Assembly: GCF_900108225.1 (NCBI RefSeq)
Contig: NZ_FNUZ01000001.1
Span: 806,001-870,000, forward strand
Reading direction: 5' to 3'
DNA length: 64,000 nucleotides
Source of the DNA: Thalassococcus halodurans
GTDB taxonomy: Bacteria > Pseudomonadota > Alphaproteobacteria > Rhodobacterales > Rhodobacteraceae
A model generated the notes under the pieces. It was not told the origin of the DNA, did no database searches, and worked only from the letters and a program-made list of their open reading frames with translations. The position numbers were made by a program, and so were the translations under genes. Shown piece by piece: positions 33,066-43,553 of the stretch (its first letter is position 1; the number at the start of each line of letters is the position of its first letter).

Positions 33066-35570
33066 TCAGCCGTCGACGCGGATCGTTGCGTTCTTCGGAT
33101 CGTACGGGCTGTCCTCGGTCACTTCGGCATCCCAAAGCTCTTTGAACAACCGCACCTTCAGCTTGGTGCCCGGCTCTGCCAGTTCCGGTTTAACATAGCC
33201 CATACCGATGGACTTGCCGAAGGCCGCAGACCAGCCACCGGATGTCAGACGACCCACACGTGTTCCGTCCTCTGTGTACAGCGCCTCGCGGCCCCATGGA
33301 TCCGCGTCCTCGGGTCCATCGATCAGAAGCGTCACACATTTGGAGCGGATGCCGGTTTTGACCATCGCGTCCTTGCCGTAGAAATCCTTGTCCAGATCGA
33401 CAAAGCGGTCCAGTCCGGCCTCGAGCGGGGTCGCATCGCGGCCCAATTCGGTGCCGAAGGCGCGGTAGGATTTTTCCTGACGCAGCCAGTTCTGAGCGCG
33501 GGCACCGACCAGTTTCAGGCCATGCTTTTCGCCCTCTTTCAGCAGCAGGTCCCAAAGGTAGTTCTGCATTTCGATGGGGTGGTGCAATTCCCAGCCAAGC
33601 TCACCGGTGTACGCCACACGGATCGCGTTGACGGGGCACATACCCAGTTCGATCTGACGGTAGGACAGCCACGGGAAGCGTTTGTTGGACAGGGCCGTTT
33701 CCGGATCAGCGTCCTTGATCAGACCTTTCAGCAGATCCCGCGCTTTCGGGCCCGCAAGGGCGAAGACACCGTATTGCGATGTCACGTCCTGAAGATTGAT
33801 GCGGCCGAACTCGGGCTCTTTGTCTTCAATCGCCTTCTTCAGATAGTCCTGATCGTAGGCGTGCCATGCACCTGCCGAGACAAGGTAATAGTCGTCCTCG
33901 CCTTCGCGCACGATGGTGTATTCGGTGCGCGTGGTGCCTGCGCTGGTCAGAGCGTAGGTCAGGTTGATGCGGCCAACCTTGGGCAGCTTGTTGGTGGTGA
34001 ACCAGTCAAGGAACGCTGTCGCACCCGGACCGCTGAGGCGGTGCTTGGTGAAGGCCGTTGCGTCGATCAGGCCCACGCCTTCGCGGATCGCCTTGGCCTC
34101 GTCTGCCGCATACTGCCACCAGCCACCACGGCGGAACGAACGTGCGTCGTGGTCAAAGTTGTCGTCTGCATCCAGCGGACCGTAGTAGTTGGGGCGTTCC
34201 CAACCGTTGACCACGCCAAACTGGGCGCCCTTTGCTTTCTGACGATCATAGGCCGGGCCTGTGCGCAACGGGCGGCAGGCGGGGCGTTCTTCGTCGGGGT
34301 GGTGCAGGATGTAGACGTGTTCATATGCTTCTTCGTTTTTACGAGCAGCATATTCGGTCGTCATCCAGGACCCGTAGCGTTTCGGATCAAGCGATGCCAT
34401 GTCGATCTCGGCTTCGCCTTCGACCATCAGCTGGGCAAGGTAGTGACCTGCGCCGCCAGCAGCCGTGATCCCAAACGAAAAGCCTTCGGCCAGCCACATG
34501 TTGCGCAGACCCGGTGCCGGACCGATCAGCGGGTTGCCATCAGGGGTGTAGCAGATCGGGCCGTTGAAATCGTCCTTCAGACCCACCGTTTCCGACGATG
34601 GAATACGGTGGATCATAGACATGTATTCTTCTTCGATCCGGTCCAGATCAAGCGGGAACAGATCGGCGCGGAAGCTGTCGGGGACGCCGTATTCAAAGCA
34701 CGCCGGTGCATTCAGTTCGTAGGGGCCAAGGATCCAGCCGCCGCGTTCTTCACGCACGTACCATTTCGCGTCGGCATCGCGCAGAACGGGGTGCTGTTCG
34801 TTGCCCGCTTCGCGATAGGCCAACAGGGCCGGATCGGGTTCCGTCACGATGAACTGGTGTTCGACCGGAATCGCGGGGATCTTGATGCCAAGCATTTTGG
34901 CCGTGCGTTGTGCGTGGTTGCCTGTGGCCGTGACCACATGTTCTGCACTGATGACGGTTTGTTCGTCGGACGGCACAAGGTTGCCGCCCTTTTCGACCAT
35001 CTTGGTAACTGTCACGTCCCAGTGGTCACCTTTCCACTCATAGCCATCAACCTGCCACTTGCGTTCGATGGTCACGCCACGCTGGCGCGCGCCCTTGGCC
35101 ATCGCCATGGTGACGTCGGCAGGGTTAATATAGCCATCGGTCGGGTGATAGATCGCGCCCTTCAGGTCTTCTGTGTTGACCAGCGGCCACCGTTCTTTGA
35201 TTTGATCGGGCGTCATCCATTCGTACGGAACCCCAACGGTTTCTGCCGTTGTTGCATAGACCATGTATTCGTCCATGCGTTCGTCTGTCTGCGCCATACG
35301 CAGGTTACCAACCACAAAGAAGCCAGCGTTCAGGCCGGTTTCTTCCTCAAGCGTTTTGTAGAACTTGATCGAGTAATCGTGGATGTGGGTCGTCGCGTAG
35401 GACATGTTGAAATAGGGCAAAAGGCCCGCAGCATGCCACGTCGAGCCTGAGGTCAGCTCGTCGCGTTCCAGCAACATTACATCAGACCAGCCCGCTCGGG
35501 CCAAATGATATGCGATGGACGTGCCGACCGCACCGCCCCCGACAACAAGCGCTTTGACGTTGGTTTTCAT
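33066..35570 (-). CDS. dimethylglycine/sarcosine dehydrogenase-type FAD enzyme
   Basis: An 834-residue two-part enzyme. The N-terminal DAO-type FAD domain (ALVVGGGAVGTSIAYHLARAGW at about 6-27) includes SGSTWHAAGLLPYF, where the His is the usual site of covalent FAD in dimethylglycine dehydrogenases. The C-terminal GcvT-like half (AYDQDYLKKAIEDKE, YTGELGWELHHP, GLDRFVDLDKDFYGK) takes up the one-carbon unit on tetrahydrofolate. It demethylates dimethylglycine or a related N-methyl amine, a common osmolyte-catabolism step in roseobacters. ATG 35570 is preferred. It is divergent from mreB over 312 bases. Confidence 0.87.
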   Translation of the reverse strand: MKTNVKALVVGGGAVGTSIAYHLARAGWSDVMLLERDELTSGSTWHAAGLLPYFNMSYATTHIHDYSIKFYKTLEEETGLNAGFFVVGNLRMAQTDERMDEYMVYATTAETVGVPYEWMTPDQIKERWPLVNTEDLKGAIYHPTDGYINPADVTMAMAKGARQRGVTIERKWQVDGYEWKGDHWDVTVTKMVEKGGNLVPSDEQTVISAEHVVTATGNHAQRTAKMLGIKIPAIPVEHQFIVTEPDPALLAYREAGNEQHPVLRDADAKWYVREERGGWILGPYELNAPACFEYGVPDSFRADLFPLDLDRIEEEYMSMIHRIPSSETVGLKDDFNGPICYTPDGNPLIGPAPGLRNMWLAEGFSFGITAAGGAGHYLAQLMVEGEAEIDMASLDPKRYGSWMTTEYAARKNEEAYEHVYILHHPDEERPACRPLRTGPAYDRQKAKGAQFGVVNGWERPNYYGPLDADDNFDHDARSFRRGGWWQYAADEAKAIREGVGLIDATAFTKHRLSGPGATAFLDWFTTNKLPKVGRINLTYALTSAGTTRTEYTIVREGEDDYYLVSAGAWHAYDQDYLKKAIEDKEPEFGRINLQDVTSQYGVFALAGPKARDLLKGLIKDADPETALSNKRFPWLSYRQIELGMCPVNAIRVAYTGELGWELHHPIEMQNYLWDLLLKEGEKHGLKLVGARAQNWLRQEKSYRAFGTELGRDATPLEAGLDRFVDLDKDFYGKDAMVKTGIRSKCVTLLIDGPEDADPWGREALYTEDGTRVGRLTSGGWSAAFGKSIGMGYVKPELAEPGTKLKVRLFKELWDAEVTEDSPYDPKNATIRVDG

Positions 35571-36929
<1,359 letters not shown>

Positions 36930-36956
36930 CGCGGCAACCATCAAAGGGGCGCTGTA

Positions 36957-37868
36957 TTGGCTAGGGACCGCAATTCAGAAGATTACACAGGACCGCTCAA
37001 GCGGCTTTTGCTGGCGCTGTTCGTCCTGTTTCTGATCGCGCTGTTTCTGTTCTGGCGCATCGATTCCCCGCGCGTGGAACGGTTCCGCGCGCAGATTGTC
37101 GATGCTGTCGTTCCCAACATGGACTGGGCCATGGCTCCTGTCACGGCGGTGGTGAAAATCGCCCGTGATTTCCGCAGCTATCAGCAAATTTACGATCAAA
37201 ATCAGGAACTTCGCCGCGAACTGCGCCAGATGACGGCGTGGAAAGAGGCCGCAGTCCAACTGGAACAGGAAAACGCCCGCCTGCGCGATCTGAACAACGT
37301 GCGGCTTGATCCACGGCTGACCTATATCACCGGTGTTGTGATTGCGGACTCCGGCTCTCCCTTCCGTCAGAGTGTGCTGATCAACGTAGGCTCCCGCGAC
37401 GGGATCGTGGATGGTTGGGCGGCGATGGACGGCATCGGCCTTGTCGGGCGCATATCGGGTGTGGGCGCGAACACAAGCCGCGTGATCCTTTTGACCGACG
37501 CGACCAGCCGCATCCCTGCGATCATCCAGCCCTCGGGCCAGCGCGCCATCGTGACCGGCGACAACAGCTCGGCCCCGCCCATCGACTTTCTGGAAAATCC
37601 CGATCTGGTGCGCCCCGGCGACCGTATCGTGACGTCCGGCGATGGCGAGGTCTTTCCCCCCGGCTTGCTGATCGGTCAGGTCGCAAAAGACCCCGGCGGC
37701 CGTCTGCGCGCGCGTCTTGCGGCAGACTATGAGCGGCTCGAATTCCTGCGCATCCTGCGGGACCACGGCGCGCGGCGCGTGCGCGAACCATCGGCCCTGA
37801 TCCTGCCCGAAGGCGACATCAGCGCCCCCATCGAGCCGACCGACCCTGCCGAGGGTGACGGACAATGA
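36957..37868 (+). CDS. mreC: rod-shape determining protein MreC
   Basis: A 303-residue MreC with a single N-terminal membrane segment (LLLALFVLFLIALFLFWRI, about 17-35), a coiled coil (YQQIYDQNQELRRELRQMTAWKEAAVQLEQENARLRDL, about 77-114) and the beta-rich periplasmic domain with VLINVGSRDGIVDGWAAMDGIGLVGRI. It links MreB to PBP2 and RodA. The start is TTG at 36957, preceded by AAAGGGGCGCTGTA; no ATG lies near, so a rare start codon is used. It overlaps mreD by 4 bases. Confidence 0.93.
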   Translation: MARDRNSEDYTGPLKRLLLALFVLFLIALFLFWRIDSPRVERFRAQIVDAVVPNMDWAMAPVTAVVKIARDFRSYQQIYDQNQELRRELRQMTAWKEAAVQLEQENARLRDLNNVRLDPRLTYITGVVIADSGSPFRQSVLINVGSRDGIVDGWAAMDGIGLVGRISGVGANTSRVILLTDATSRIPAIIQPSGQRAIVTGDNSSAPPIDFLENPDLVRPGDRIVTSGDGEVFPPGLLIGQVAKDPGGRLRARLAADYERLEFLRILRDHGARRVREPSALILPEGDISAPIEPTDPAEGDGQ

Positions 37869-38404
37869 TCGACACGGCGACATTGCGTCTGTGGTGGATG
37901 CGGTTTCTCTATGTCGCGATTTGCCTGATGGTCATGTTCTTTGACCTGCTGCCATTAAACTCGCAGCCTGACCGCATCTCGGGGCCTGATCTGATCACGG
38001 CCGTGACCTTTGCATGGGCCATCCGCAGGCCAGAGTATGTGCCGGGTCTTTTGGTGGGTTTTGTCGCCTTGCTGGCGGACTTTGTGTTGCAACGCCCCCC
38101 CGGTCTGTGGGCCGCGCTGTTGGTGGTTATGACCGAAAGCCTGAAACGTCAGGATCGCAGCCAGCGCGAACCGCTGTTTTCGATCGAGTGGCTAACTATT
38201 GCCGTCAGCGTAATCGTGATGTTGGTCATCTACCAAATTGTCCGTCTGGTGTTTATTATCGAACCAGCGGGATGGACGCTGATCACCACTCAGGCAGTGA
38301 TGACAATCGCCGTTTATCCCGTTGTCGTGCTTCTGTCCCACTTCTTATTCGGGGTCAGACGCGGGAACCCGAGGGATTCAGATAAACTGTCACACGCCCG
38401 ATGA
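37865..38404 (+). CDS. mreD: rod-shape determining protein MreD
   Basis: A 179-residue, highly hydrophobic protein with about five membrane segments and the early LYVAICLMVMFFDLLPLNSQPDRISGPDLI. MreD completes the MreBCD complex and stabilises the elongasome in the inner membrane. Start and stop overlap mreC and mrdA by 4 bases each (ATGA), so translation is coupled on both sides. Confidence 0.92.
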   Translation: MIDTATLRLWWMRFLYVAICLMVMFFDLLPLNSQPDRISGPDLITAVTFAWAIRRPEYVPGLLVGFVALLADFVLQRPPGLWAALLVVMTESLKRQDRSQREPLFSIEWLTIAVSVIVMLVIYQIVRLVFIIEPAGWTLITTQAVMTIAVYPVVVLLSHFLFGVRRGNPRDSDKLSHAR

Positions 38405-40344
38405 GACGAACGCCAAAGGATACAGCGGCCAGCTTCCGCAAGATTTCCCGCAGGGGCATGATCCTTGGCGGGCTACAGGTGGGCTTTGCCGGTTTGCTTG
38501 CGCTGCGTATGCGGCATTTGCAGGTGGATCAGGCGGATGAGTTCCGTCTGCTGGCCGAAGAAAACCGCATCAACCTGCGTCTTTTGCCTCCGTCACGCGG
38601 ACAAATCTTTGATCGTAATGGCCGCGTTATTGCTGCAAACGAACCGTCCTACCGGATCACCTTGGTTCAGGAAGATGCCGGAGACGTCGACGCCGTTATC
38701 GCACGCCTGTCGATGCTGGTTGAACTGGACGAAGACGAATTGAACCGTGCTTTGACCGAAATGAAGCGGTCCGCGCCGTTCCTGCCGGTCACCATTGCGG
38801 ATCGCGTAGGCTGGGACGCGATAAGCCGCGTTGCCGTCAATGCACCCGCCCTGCCCGGCGTCACGCCCGAGGTCGGTCTAAGCCGGATTTATCCCAACGC
38901 TGATATCTATGCACATATTGCGGGCTATGTGGGCCCCGTGTCTGAACGCGACCTGAACCGCTACGAAGACCCTGATCCCGTGCTGCGCATTCCGCGCTTC
39001 CAGATCGGCAAGGTCGGTGTCGAGGCAAAATACGAAGACATGCTGCGTGGCCGCGCCGGTGCCAAGCGGGTTGAGGTGAATGCCGTTGGCCGCGTGATGC
39101 GCGAACTGGATCGTCGCGAGGGCGAAGCAGGTTCTGATCTTCAACTGACCATCGACACGGATTTGCAGGACTATGTGCAGGCCCGCTTGGGCGAGGAAAG
39201 CGCATCGGTCGTGGTGATGGATGTGGAAACCGGCGACGTGCTGGCCTGTGCATCGGCACCGACGTATGACCCGAACAAATTCGTGCGCGGTATTTCGGTT
39301 GCGGATTACGCCGTCTACCGCGACAACGAAAAGCGCCCGCTTGCGTCGAAAACCGTGCAGGACGCCTATCCGCCCGGGTCCACCTTTAAAATGATCACCG
39401 CGCTTGCGGCGTTGGAAGCAGGGGTCATCACCCCATCCGAGACTGTTTATTGCCCGGGTCACCTTGAGGTCGGCGGACGCAAGTTCCACTGCTGGAAACG
39501 TGCGGGCCACGGTCACATGAACCTTGAACAGTCGCTGCGCGAAAGCTGTGACGTCTATTATTACGATCTGGCGCTGAAGGTCGGCATCGAAAAAATCGCC
39601 GACATGGCCCGTCGTTTGGGACTTGGCGAAACCTTTGATTTCCCAATGTCGGCAGTGACCAGCGGCCTTGTTCCGGACAAGGCGTGGAAACTGCGTGAAC
39701 GGGACAGCGAATGGGTGATCGGTGATACGGTCAACGCGTCTATCGGTCAGGGCTTTGTCCTGTCGTCACCTCTGCAGCAGGCCGTCATGACAGCGCGCAT
39801 CGCCACGGGCCGTGCGGTCGAGCCTCGGCTGATCAAATCGGTGGACAGCGTTGAGTTGCCGTCGAAAGGCGGCGCATCGCTCGGGATCAACGAAAACGAT
39901 CTGAAACAGGTGCGCAAGGCCATGTATGCCGTATCGAACAACCGGCGCGGCACGGCCTATAAATCGCGGATCATCGACGACACTGTCCGCATGGCGGGGA
40001 AAACCGGTACATCGCAGGTGCGCAACATCACCGCTGCCGAACGGGCGCGCGGCGTGACACGCAACGAAGACTTGCCATGGGAACGGCGCGACCATGCGTT
40101 GTTTGTGGATTTCGCCCCCTACGACAAACCCAAGATCGCGGTTGCTGTCGTGGTCGAACACGGCGGCGGCGGATCGACCGCTGCGGCACCGATTGCCCGC
40201 GACGTGACCTTGCAGGCGCTGTTCAAAGGCACCCCCCCGCTTGAGGCCTACCCGCAAGGCGACCGCAGCCGGATCAAGGCCCAGCAGGAACGTCTGGAAC
40301 GCGAACGCCGCGCACGGCAAGAAAGCAATCCGGGCCGCGCATGA
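38401..40344 (+). CDS. mrdA: penicillin-binding protein 2
   Basis: A 647-residue class B PBP, the elongation transpeptidase. One N-terminal membrane segment is followed by the dimerisation domain (ENRINLRLLPPSRGQIFDRNG, about 51-71) and the transpeptidase domain. The active-site serine is S327 in STFK (with K330), and the third motif KTGT begins at K534. It acts with RodA and MreC in side-wall growth. ATG overlaps the mreD stop. Confidence 0.95.
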   Translation: MRRTPKDTAASFRKISRRGMILGGLQVGFAGLLALRMRHLQVDQADEFRLLAEENRINLRLLPPSRGQIFDRNGRVIAANEPSYRITLVQEDAGDVDAVIARLSMLVELDEDELNRALTEMKRSAPFLPVTIADRVGWDAISRVAVNAPALPGVTPEVGLSRIYPNADIYAHIAGYVGPVSERDLNRYEDPDPVLRIPRFQIGKVGVEAKYEDMLRGRAGAKRVEVNAVGRVMRELDRREGEAGSDLQLTIDTDLQDYVQARLGEESASVVVMDVETGDVLACASAPTYDPNKFVRGISVADYAVYRDNEKRPLASKTVQDAYPPGSTFKMITALAALEAGVITPSETVYCPGHLEVGGRKFHCWKRAGHGHMNLEQSLRESCDVYYYDLALKVGIEKIADMARRLGLGETFDFPMSAVTSGLVPDKAWKLRERDSEWVIGDTVNASIGQGFVLSSPLQQAVMTARIATGRAVEPRLIKSVDSVELPSKGGASLGINENDLKQVRKAMYAVSNNRRGTAYKSRIIDDTVRMAGKTGTSQVRNITAAERARGVTRNEDLPWERRDHALFVDFAPYDKPKIAVAVVVEHGGGGSTAAAPIARDVTLQALFKGTPPLEAYPQGDRSRIKAQQERLERERRARQESNPGRA

Positions 40345-41480
40345 GCTATTTAGAGTATTCCGTCAAAACCACCCCAAGCGGTTGGCGCAAGGTTCTTTAC
40401 CTGAACTGGCCGATCGTGATCCTGCTGACAGCCATCGCCTGCGTTGGGTTCCTGATGCTTTATTCCGTGGCCGGCGGGTCGTTTTCACCTTGGGCCGAGC
40501 CGCAGATGAAACGCTATCTGCTTGGCCTCGCGGTGATGTTTATCGTGGCGCTGGTGCCGATCTGGTTCTGGCGAAACATGGCTGTGGTGGCCTATCTGGT
40601 GTCCCTGGCCCTGTTGCTGGCGGTGGAATTCTTTGGAACCGTCGGTATGGGCGCCCAGCGCTGGATCGACATCGGTTTTATGCGGTTGCAGCCATCGGAA
40701 TTGATGAAGATTGCCTTGGTGATGGTGCTGGCCGCCTACTATGACTGGCTGCCCATCAAGAAGACGTCCCATCCTTTCTGGGTCCTGTTGCCCGTTTTGA
40801 TCATCCTGTTACCAACCGGCATGGTTCTGACCCAACCCGACCTCGGGACAGCGCTTTTGCTGATGATTTCGGGCGGGTTGATGATGTTTTTGGCGGGTGT
40901 CCACTGGGCCTATTTCGGCGGCGTCATTGCGGCGGGGATCGGCACGGTCGCCGCTGTTTTTGAAAGCCGCGGGACCGATTGGCAGCTGCTGAAAGACTAT
41001 CAGTACAAACGGATCGATACCTTTCTAGACCCGTCACAGGACCCGCTTGGCGCGGGCTATCACATCACGCAAGCCAAGATTGCGATGGGGTCCGGTGGCT
41101 GGACGGGGCGCGGGTTTATGCAAGGCACACAGTCGCGCCTGAACTTCCTTCCGGAAAAGCATACCGACTTTATCTTCAACACGCTGGCCGAGGAATTCGG
41201 CTTTATCGGCGGGTTTTCCCTACTGGTTCTGTACGTGCTGATCCTTGTGTTCTGCGTCATCTCGGCCCTTCAGAACAAAGACCGGTTTTCGTCCTTGCTG
41301 ATCCTGGGCGTTGGCCTGACCCTATTCCTGTTCTTTGCGGTGAACATGTCGATGGTTATGGGCCTTGCGCCGGTTGTGGGTGTGCCCTTACCGCTGGTCA
41401 GCTACGGTGGCTCGGCCATGCTTGTTCTGATGCTGGCCTTTGGCCTTGTTCAAAGCGCCCATATCCACCGCCCGAGGTAA
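40341..41480 (+). CDS. rodA: rod-shape peptidoglycan polymerase RodA
   Basis: A 379-residue SEDS-family glycosyltransferase with about ten membrane helices. The family signatures include RWIDIGFMRLQPSELMKIALVMVLAAYYDW, LTQPDLGTALLLMISG, and NFLPEKHTDFIFNTLAEEFGFIGG. It polymerises lipid II glycan strands together with PBP2. Start overlaps the mrdA stop by 4 bases; the next gene starts 3 bases after its stop. Confidence 0.95.
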   Translation: MSYLEYSVKTTPSGWRKVLYLNWPIVILLTAIACVGFLMLYSVAGGSFSPWAEPQMKRYLLGLAVMFIVALVPIWFWRNMAVVAYLVSLALLLAVEFFGTVGMGAQRWIDIGFMRLQPSELMKIALVMVLAAYYDWLPIKKTSHPFWVLLPVLIILLPTGMVLTQPDLGTALLLMISGGLMMFLAGVHWAYFGGVIAAGIGTVAAVFESRGTDWQLLKDYQYKRIDTFLDPSQDPLGAGYHITQAKIAMGSGGWTGRGFMQGTQSRLNFLPEKHTDFIFNTLAEEFGFIGGFSLLVLYVLILVFCVISALQNKDRFSSLLILGVGLTLFLFFAVNMSMVMGLAPVVGVPLPLVSYGGSAMLVLMLAFGLVQSAHIHRPR

Positions 41481-41483
41481 TCC

Positions 41484-42419
41484 ATGACATTGACGATCCA
41501 GTTCGCCGCAAATTCCGCCCAATGGGAGGAATACGAACCACTTTTGCGTGACGCACTGGATGCTCGGGGACTCGACTATACACTTTCCACCGACGTTCCG
41601 CCGGATCAGGTGGACTACATCGTGTATTCGCCGGATTCCAAGGTGAAGGACTTTACCCCATTCACGCGGCTGAAGGCTGTTCTGAACCTATGGGCGGGTG
41701 TTGAAAAGGTTGTCGGAAACCAGACGTTGACCGTTCCCCTTTGCCGGATGGTCGATGACGCGGGCCTGACCCAAGGCATGGTCGAATGGGTCACGGGCCA
41801 CGCTCTGCGCCACCATTTGGGGATGGATGCGCATATTCAGAACCCCGATCATAAGTGGACGCCCAAGCCCCCGCCTCTGGCGCGCGAACGGAAGGTTGCG
41901 ATGCTTGGCCTGGGCGAGTTGGGACAGGCCTGCGCGGCGCAACTGGTGGCGCTTGGGTTCGACGTGCACGGTTGGAGCCGTACCGAGAAATCGGTCAACG
42001 GTGTCACCTGCCACCATGGCAATGACGGGCTGATAGATGCCCTGACCGATGCTCAGATCATCGTGTTATTGCTGCCGGACACGCCCGCCACGACCAATGT
42101 GATCAATTCGAACACGCTGGACCTGACAGCCAAGGGCGCGTTCCTGATCAACCCCGGTCGCGGCCCCCTGATCGATGACGATGCGCTGATCGCTGCCTTG
42201 GATAGCGGGCAGATTGCCCACGCCACGCTGGATGTGTTCCGTATAGAGCCGTTGCCGCAGGACCATCCGTTCTGGGCACATCCGCAGGTGACGATCACAC
42301 CGCATATCGCGTCGGCGACACGTCCTAAAACAGCGGCACAGGTCGTGGCCATGAACATTCATCGTAACGAAACGGGCGAGGGTCTGCTCCATGTGGTGGA
42401 CCGCACCGCCGGTTACTGA
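41484..42419 (+). CDS. glyoxylate/hydroxypyruvate reductase-type dehydrogenase
   Basis: A 311-residue D-2-hydroxyacid dehydrogenase. The NAD(P) fold is marked by VAMLGLGELGQACAAQL at about 138-154; catalytic segments include GRGPLIDDDALIAAL and the DVFRIEPLPQDHPFWAHPQVTITPHIAS region with the catalytic Glu and His. It resembles the GhrA group, which reduces glyoxylate and hydroxypyruvate, and would clear glyoxylate arising in C2 metabolism. It starts 3 bases after rodA and is probably in the same transcript. Confidence 0.88.
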   Translation: MTLTIQFAANSAQWEEYEPLLRDALDARGLDYTLSTDVPPDQVDYIVYSPDSKVKDFTPFTRLKAVLNLWAGVEKVVGNQTLTVPLCRMVDDAGLTQGMVEWVTGHALRHHLGMDAHIQNPDHKWTPKPPPLARERKVAMLGLGELGQACAAQLVALGFDVHGWSRTEKSVNGVTCHHGNDGLIDALTDAQIIVLLLPDTPATTNVINSNTLDLTAKGAFLINPGRGPLIDDDALIAALDSGQIAHATLDVFRIEPLPQDHPFWAHPQVTITPHIASATRPKTAAQVVAMNIHRNETGEGLLHVVDRTAGY

Positions 42420-42449
42420 TAGCAGCGCGCCAAGCCAATGGAGAATCCC

Positions 42450-43136
42450 ATGACCTTCGACCGTTCCATCAAAATCGCCCCGTCCATCCTTGCCGCCGAT
42501 TTCGCCAACTTCGGCGCAGAAATCGATGCCATCGAAGCGCAGGGCGCTGACTGGATCCACGTTGACGTCATGGACGGTCACTTTGTGCCGAACATCAGCT
42601 TTGGCCCGACCACTTGCGCCGCGATCCGCCCGCACATCAAAACCGTCATGGACGTGCACCTGATGATTGCTCCGGTTGATCCCTATATCGACGCCTTCGC
42701 ACAGGCCGGTGCTGACATCATCACCGCCCACGTCGAAGCAGGCCCCCACATCCACCGCACGCTGCAAGCGATCCGTGCGGCGGGTTGCAAGGCTGGCGTC
42801 GCACTGAACCCCGGCACCCCTGCCGAGGCGGTTGAACACCTGCTCGACCTGACCGATCTGGTCTGTGTGATGACAGTGAACCCCGGTTTCGGCGGTCAGA
42901 AGTTCATCGACATGACCAACAAAGTACGCAAGCTGCGCAGCATGATTGGCGATCGCGAAATCCACATCGAAATCGACGGTGGTGTTGATCCGACCACAGC
43001 ACCTTTGGTGGCCGCTGCCGGTGCCGATGTTCTGGTTGCAGGCTCTGCCGCATTCCGTGGCGGGTCGGTCAGCAACCCTGCGCCTTATGGCGACAACATC
43101 CGCGCCATCCGCGCGGCGGCAGAAGGCGCGCTGTAA
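42450..43136 (+). CDS. rpe: ribulose-phosphate 3-epimerase
   Basis: A 228-residue TIM-barrel epimerase interconverting ribulose-5-phosphate and xylulose-5-phosphate. Seen are KIAPSILAADFANFG, IHVDVMDGHFVPNISFGP and the phosphate-binding NPGFGGQKFI and VAGSAAF. The ATG at 42450 is preceded by GGAGAATCCC; an in-frame ATG at 42438 is the alternative and would bury that ribosome site. It ends the plus-strand run; paaI-type gene converges 9 bases later. Confidence 0.94.
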   Translation: MTFDRSIKIAPSILAADFANFGAEIDAIEAQGADWIHVDVMDGHFVPNISFGPTTCAAIRPHIKTVMDVHLMIAPVDPYIDAFAQAGADIITAHVEAGPHIHRTLQAIRAAGCKAGVALNPGTPAEAVEHLLDLTDLVCVMTVNPGFGGQKFIDMTNKVRKLRSMIGDREIHIEIDGGVDPTTAPLVAAAGADVLVAGSAAFRGGSVSNPAPYGDNIRAIRAAAEGAL

Positions 43137-43145
43137 GCCGCGCCT

Positions 43146-43553
43146 TTACCGTTTGCGGTAGCGGAAAACACCTGTTCCCTTGGCGATCAATTCGCCTGTT
43201 TCATCCTTGACGGTGGCTTCGGCGAAAAAGGTGGATTTGCCCCCACCTGTACGCCAGCCTTCGCCGATGAACGTCTTGCCCAGCGGGCGGGACAGGTACT
43301 GCACGTTCAACGACAGCGTCAGCGCCATTTGCTGCACGTCGGGATCGCCCGTCCAGCAACCGGCATAGCCCATGACTGTATCCAGAAGCGACGCATGCAC
43401 GCCGCCGTGCGGGTTGCCGTGGCGGTTCGAATGCACATCTTCCAGATCAATCTCGAACCGCGCATAGTCTTCTTTCCAGTCCACCATGCGCATCCCCAGA
43501 TGGGCGGCGAAGTTATAGGGCGGTTCGTGAAAACGCGGGTCGAGTTCTGTCAT
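43146..43553 (-). CDS. PaaI-family hotdog thioesterase
   Basis: A 135-residue hotdog thioesterase with NRHGNPHGGVHASLLDTVMGYAG at about 43-65, the PaaI/acyl-CoA thioesterase pattern, and the late GKSTFFAEATVKDETGELIAKGTGVF. It hydrolyses acyl-CoA, here likely to release CoA in the operon. Its start overlaps the phosphotransferase stop (TGATG), and it ends the acyl-CoA operon. Confidence 0.88.
   Translation of the reverse strand: MTELDPRFHEPPYNFAAHLGMRMVDWKEDYARFEIDLEDVHSNRHGNPHGGVHASLLDTVMGYAGCWTGDPDVQQMALTLSLNVQYLSRPLGKTFIGEGWRTGGGKSTFFAEATVKDETGELIAKGTGVFRYRKR

Noticed and set aside
33522-35450. 642-codon plus-strand open frame inside the dimethylglycine dehydrogenase gene
   Set aside because: Antisense shadow of a gene with clear FAD and GcvT motifs.
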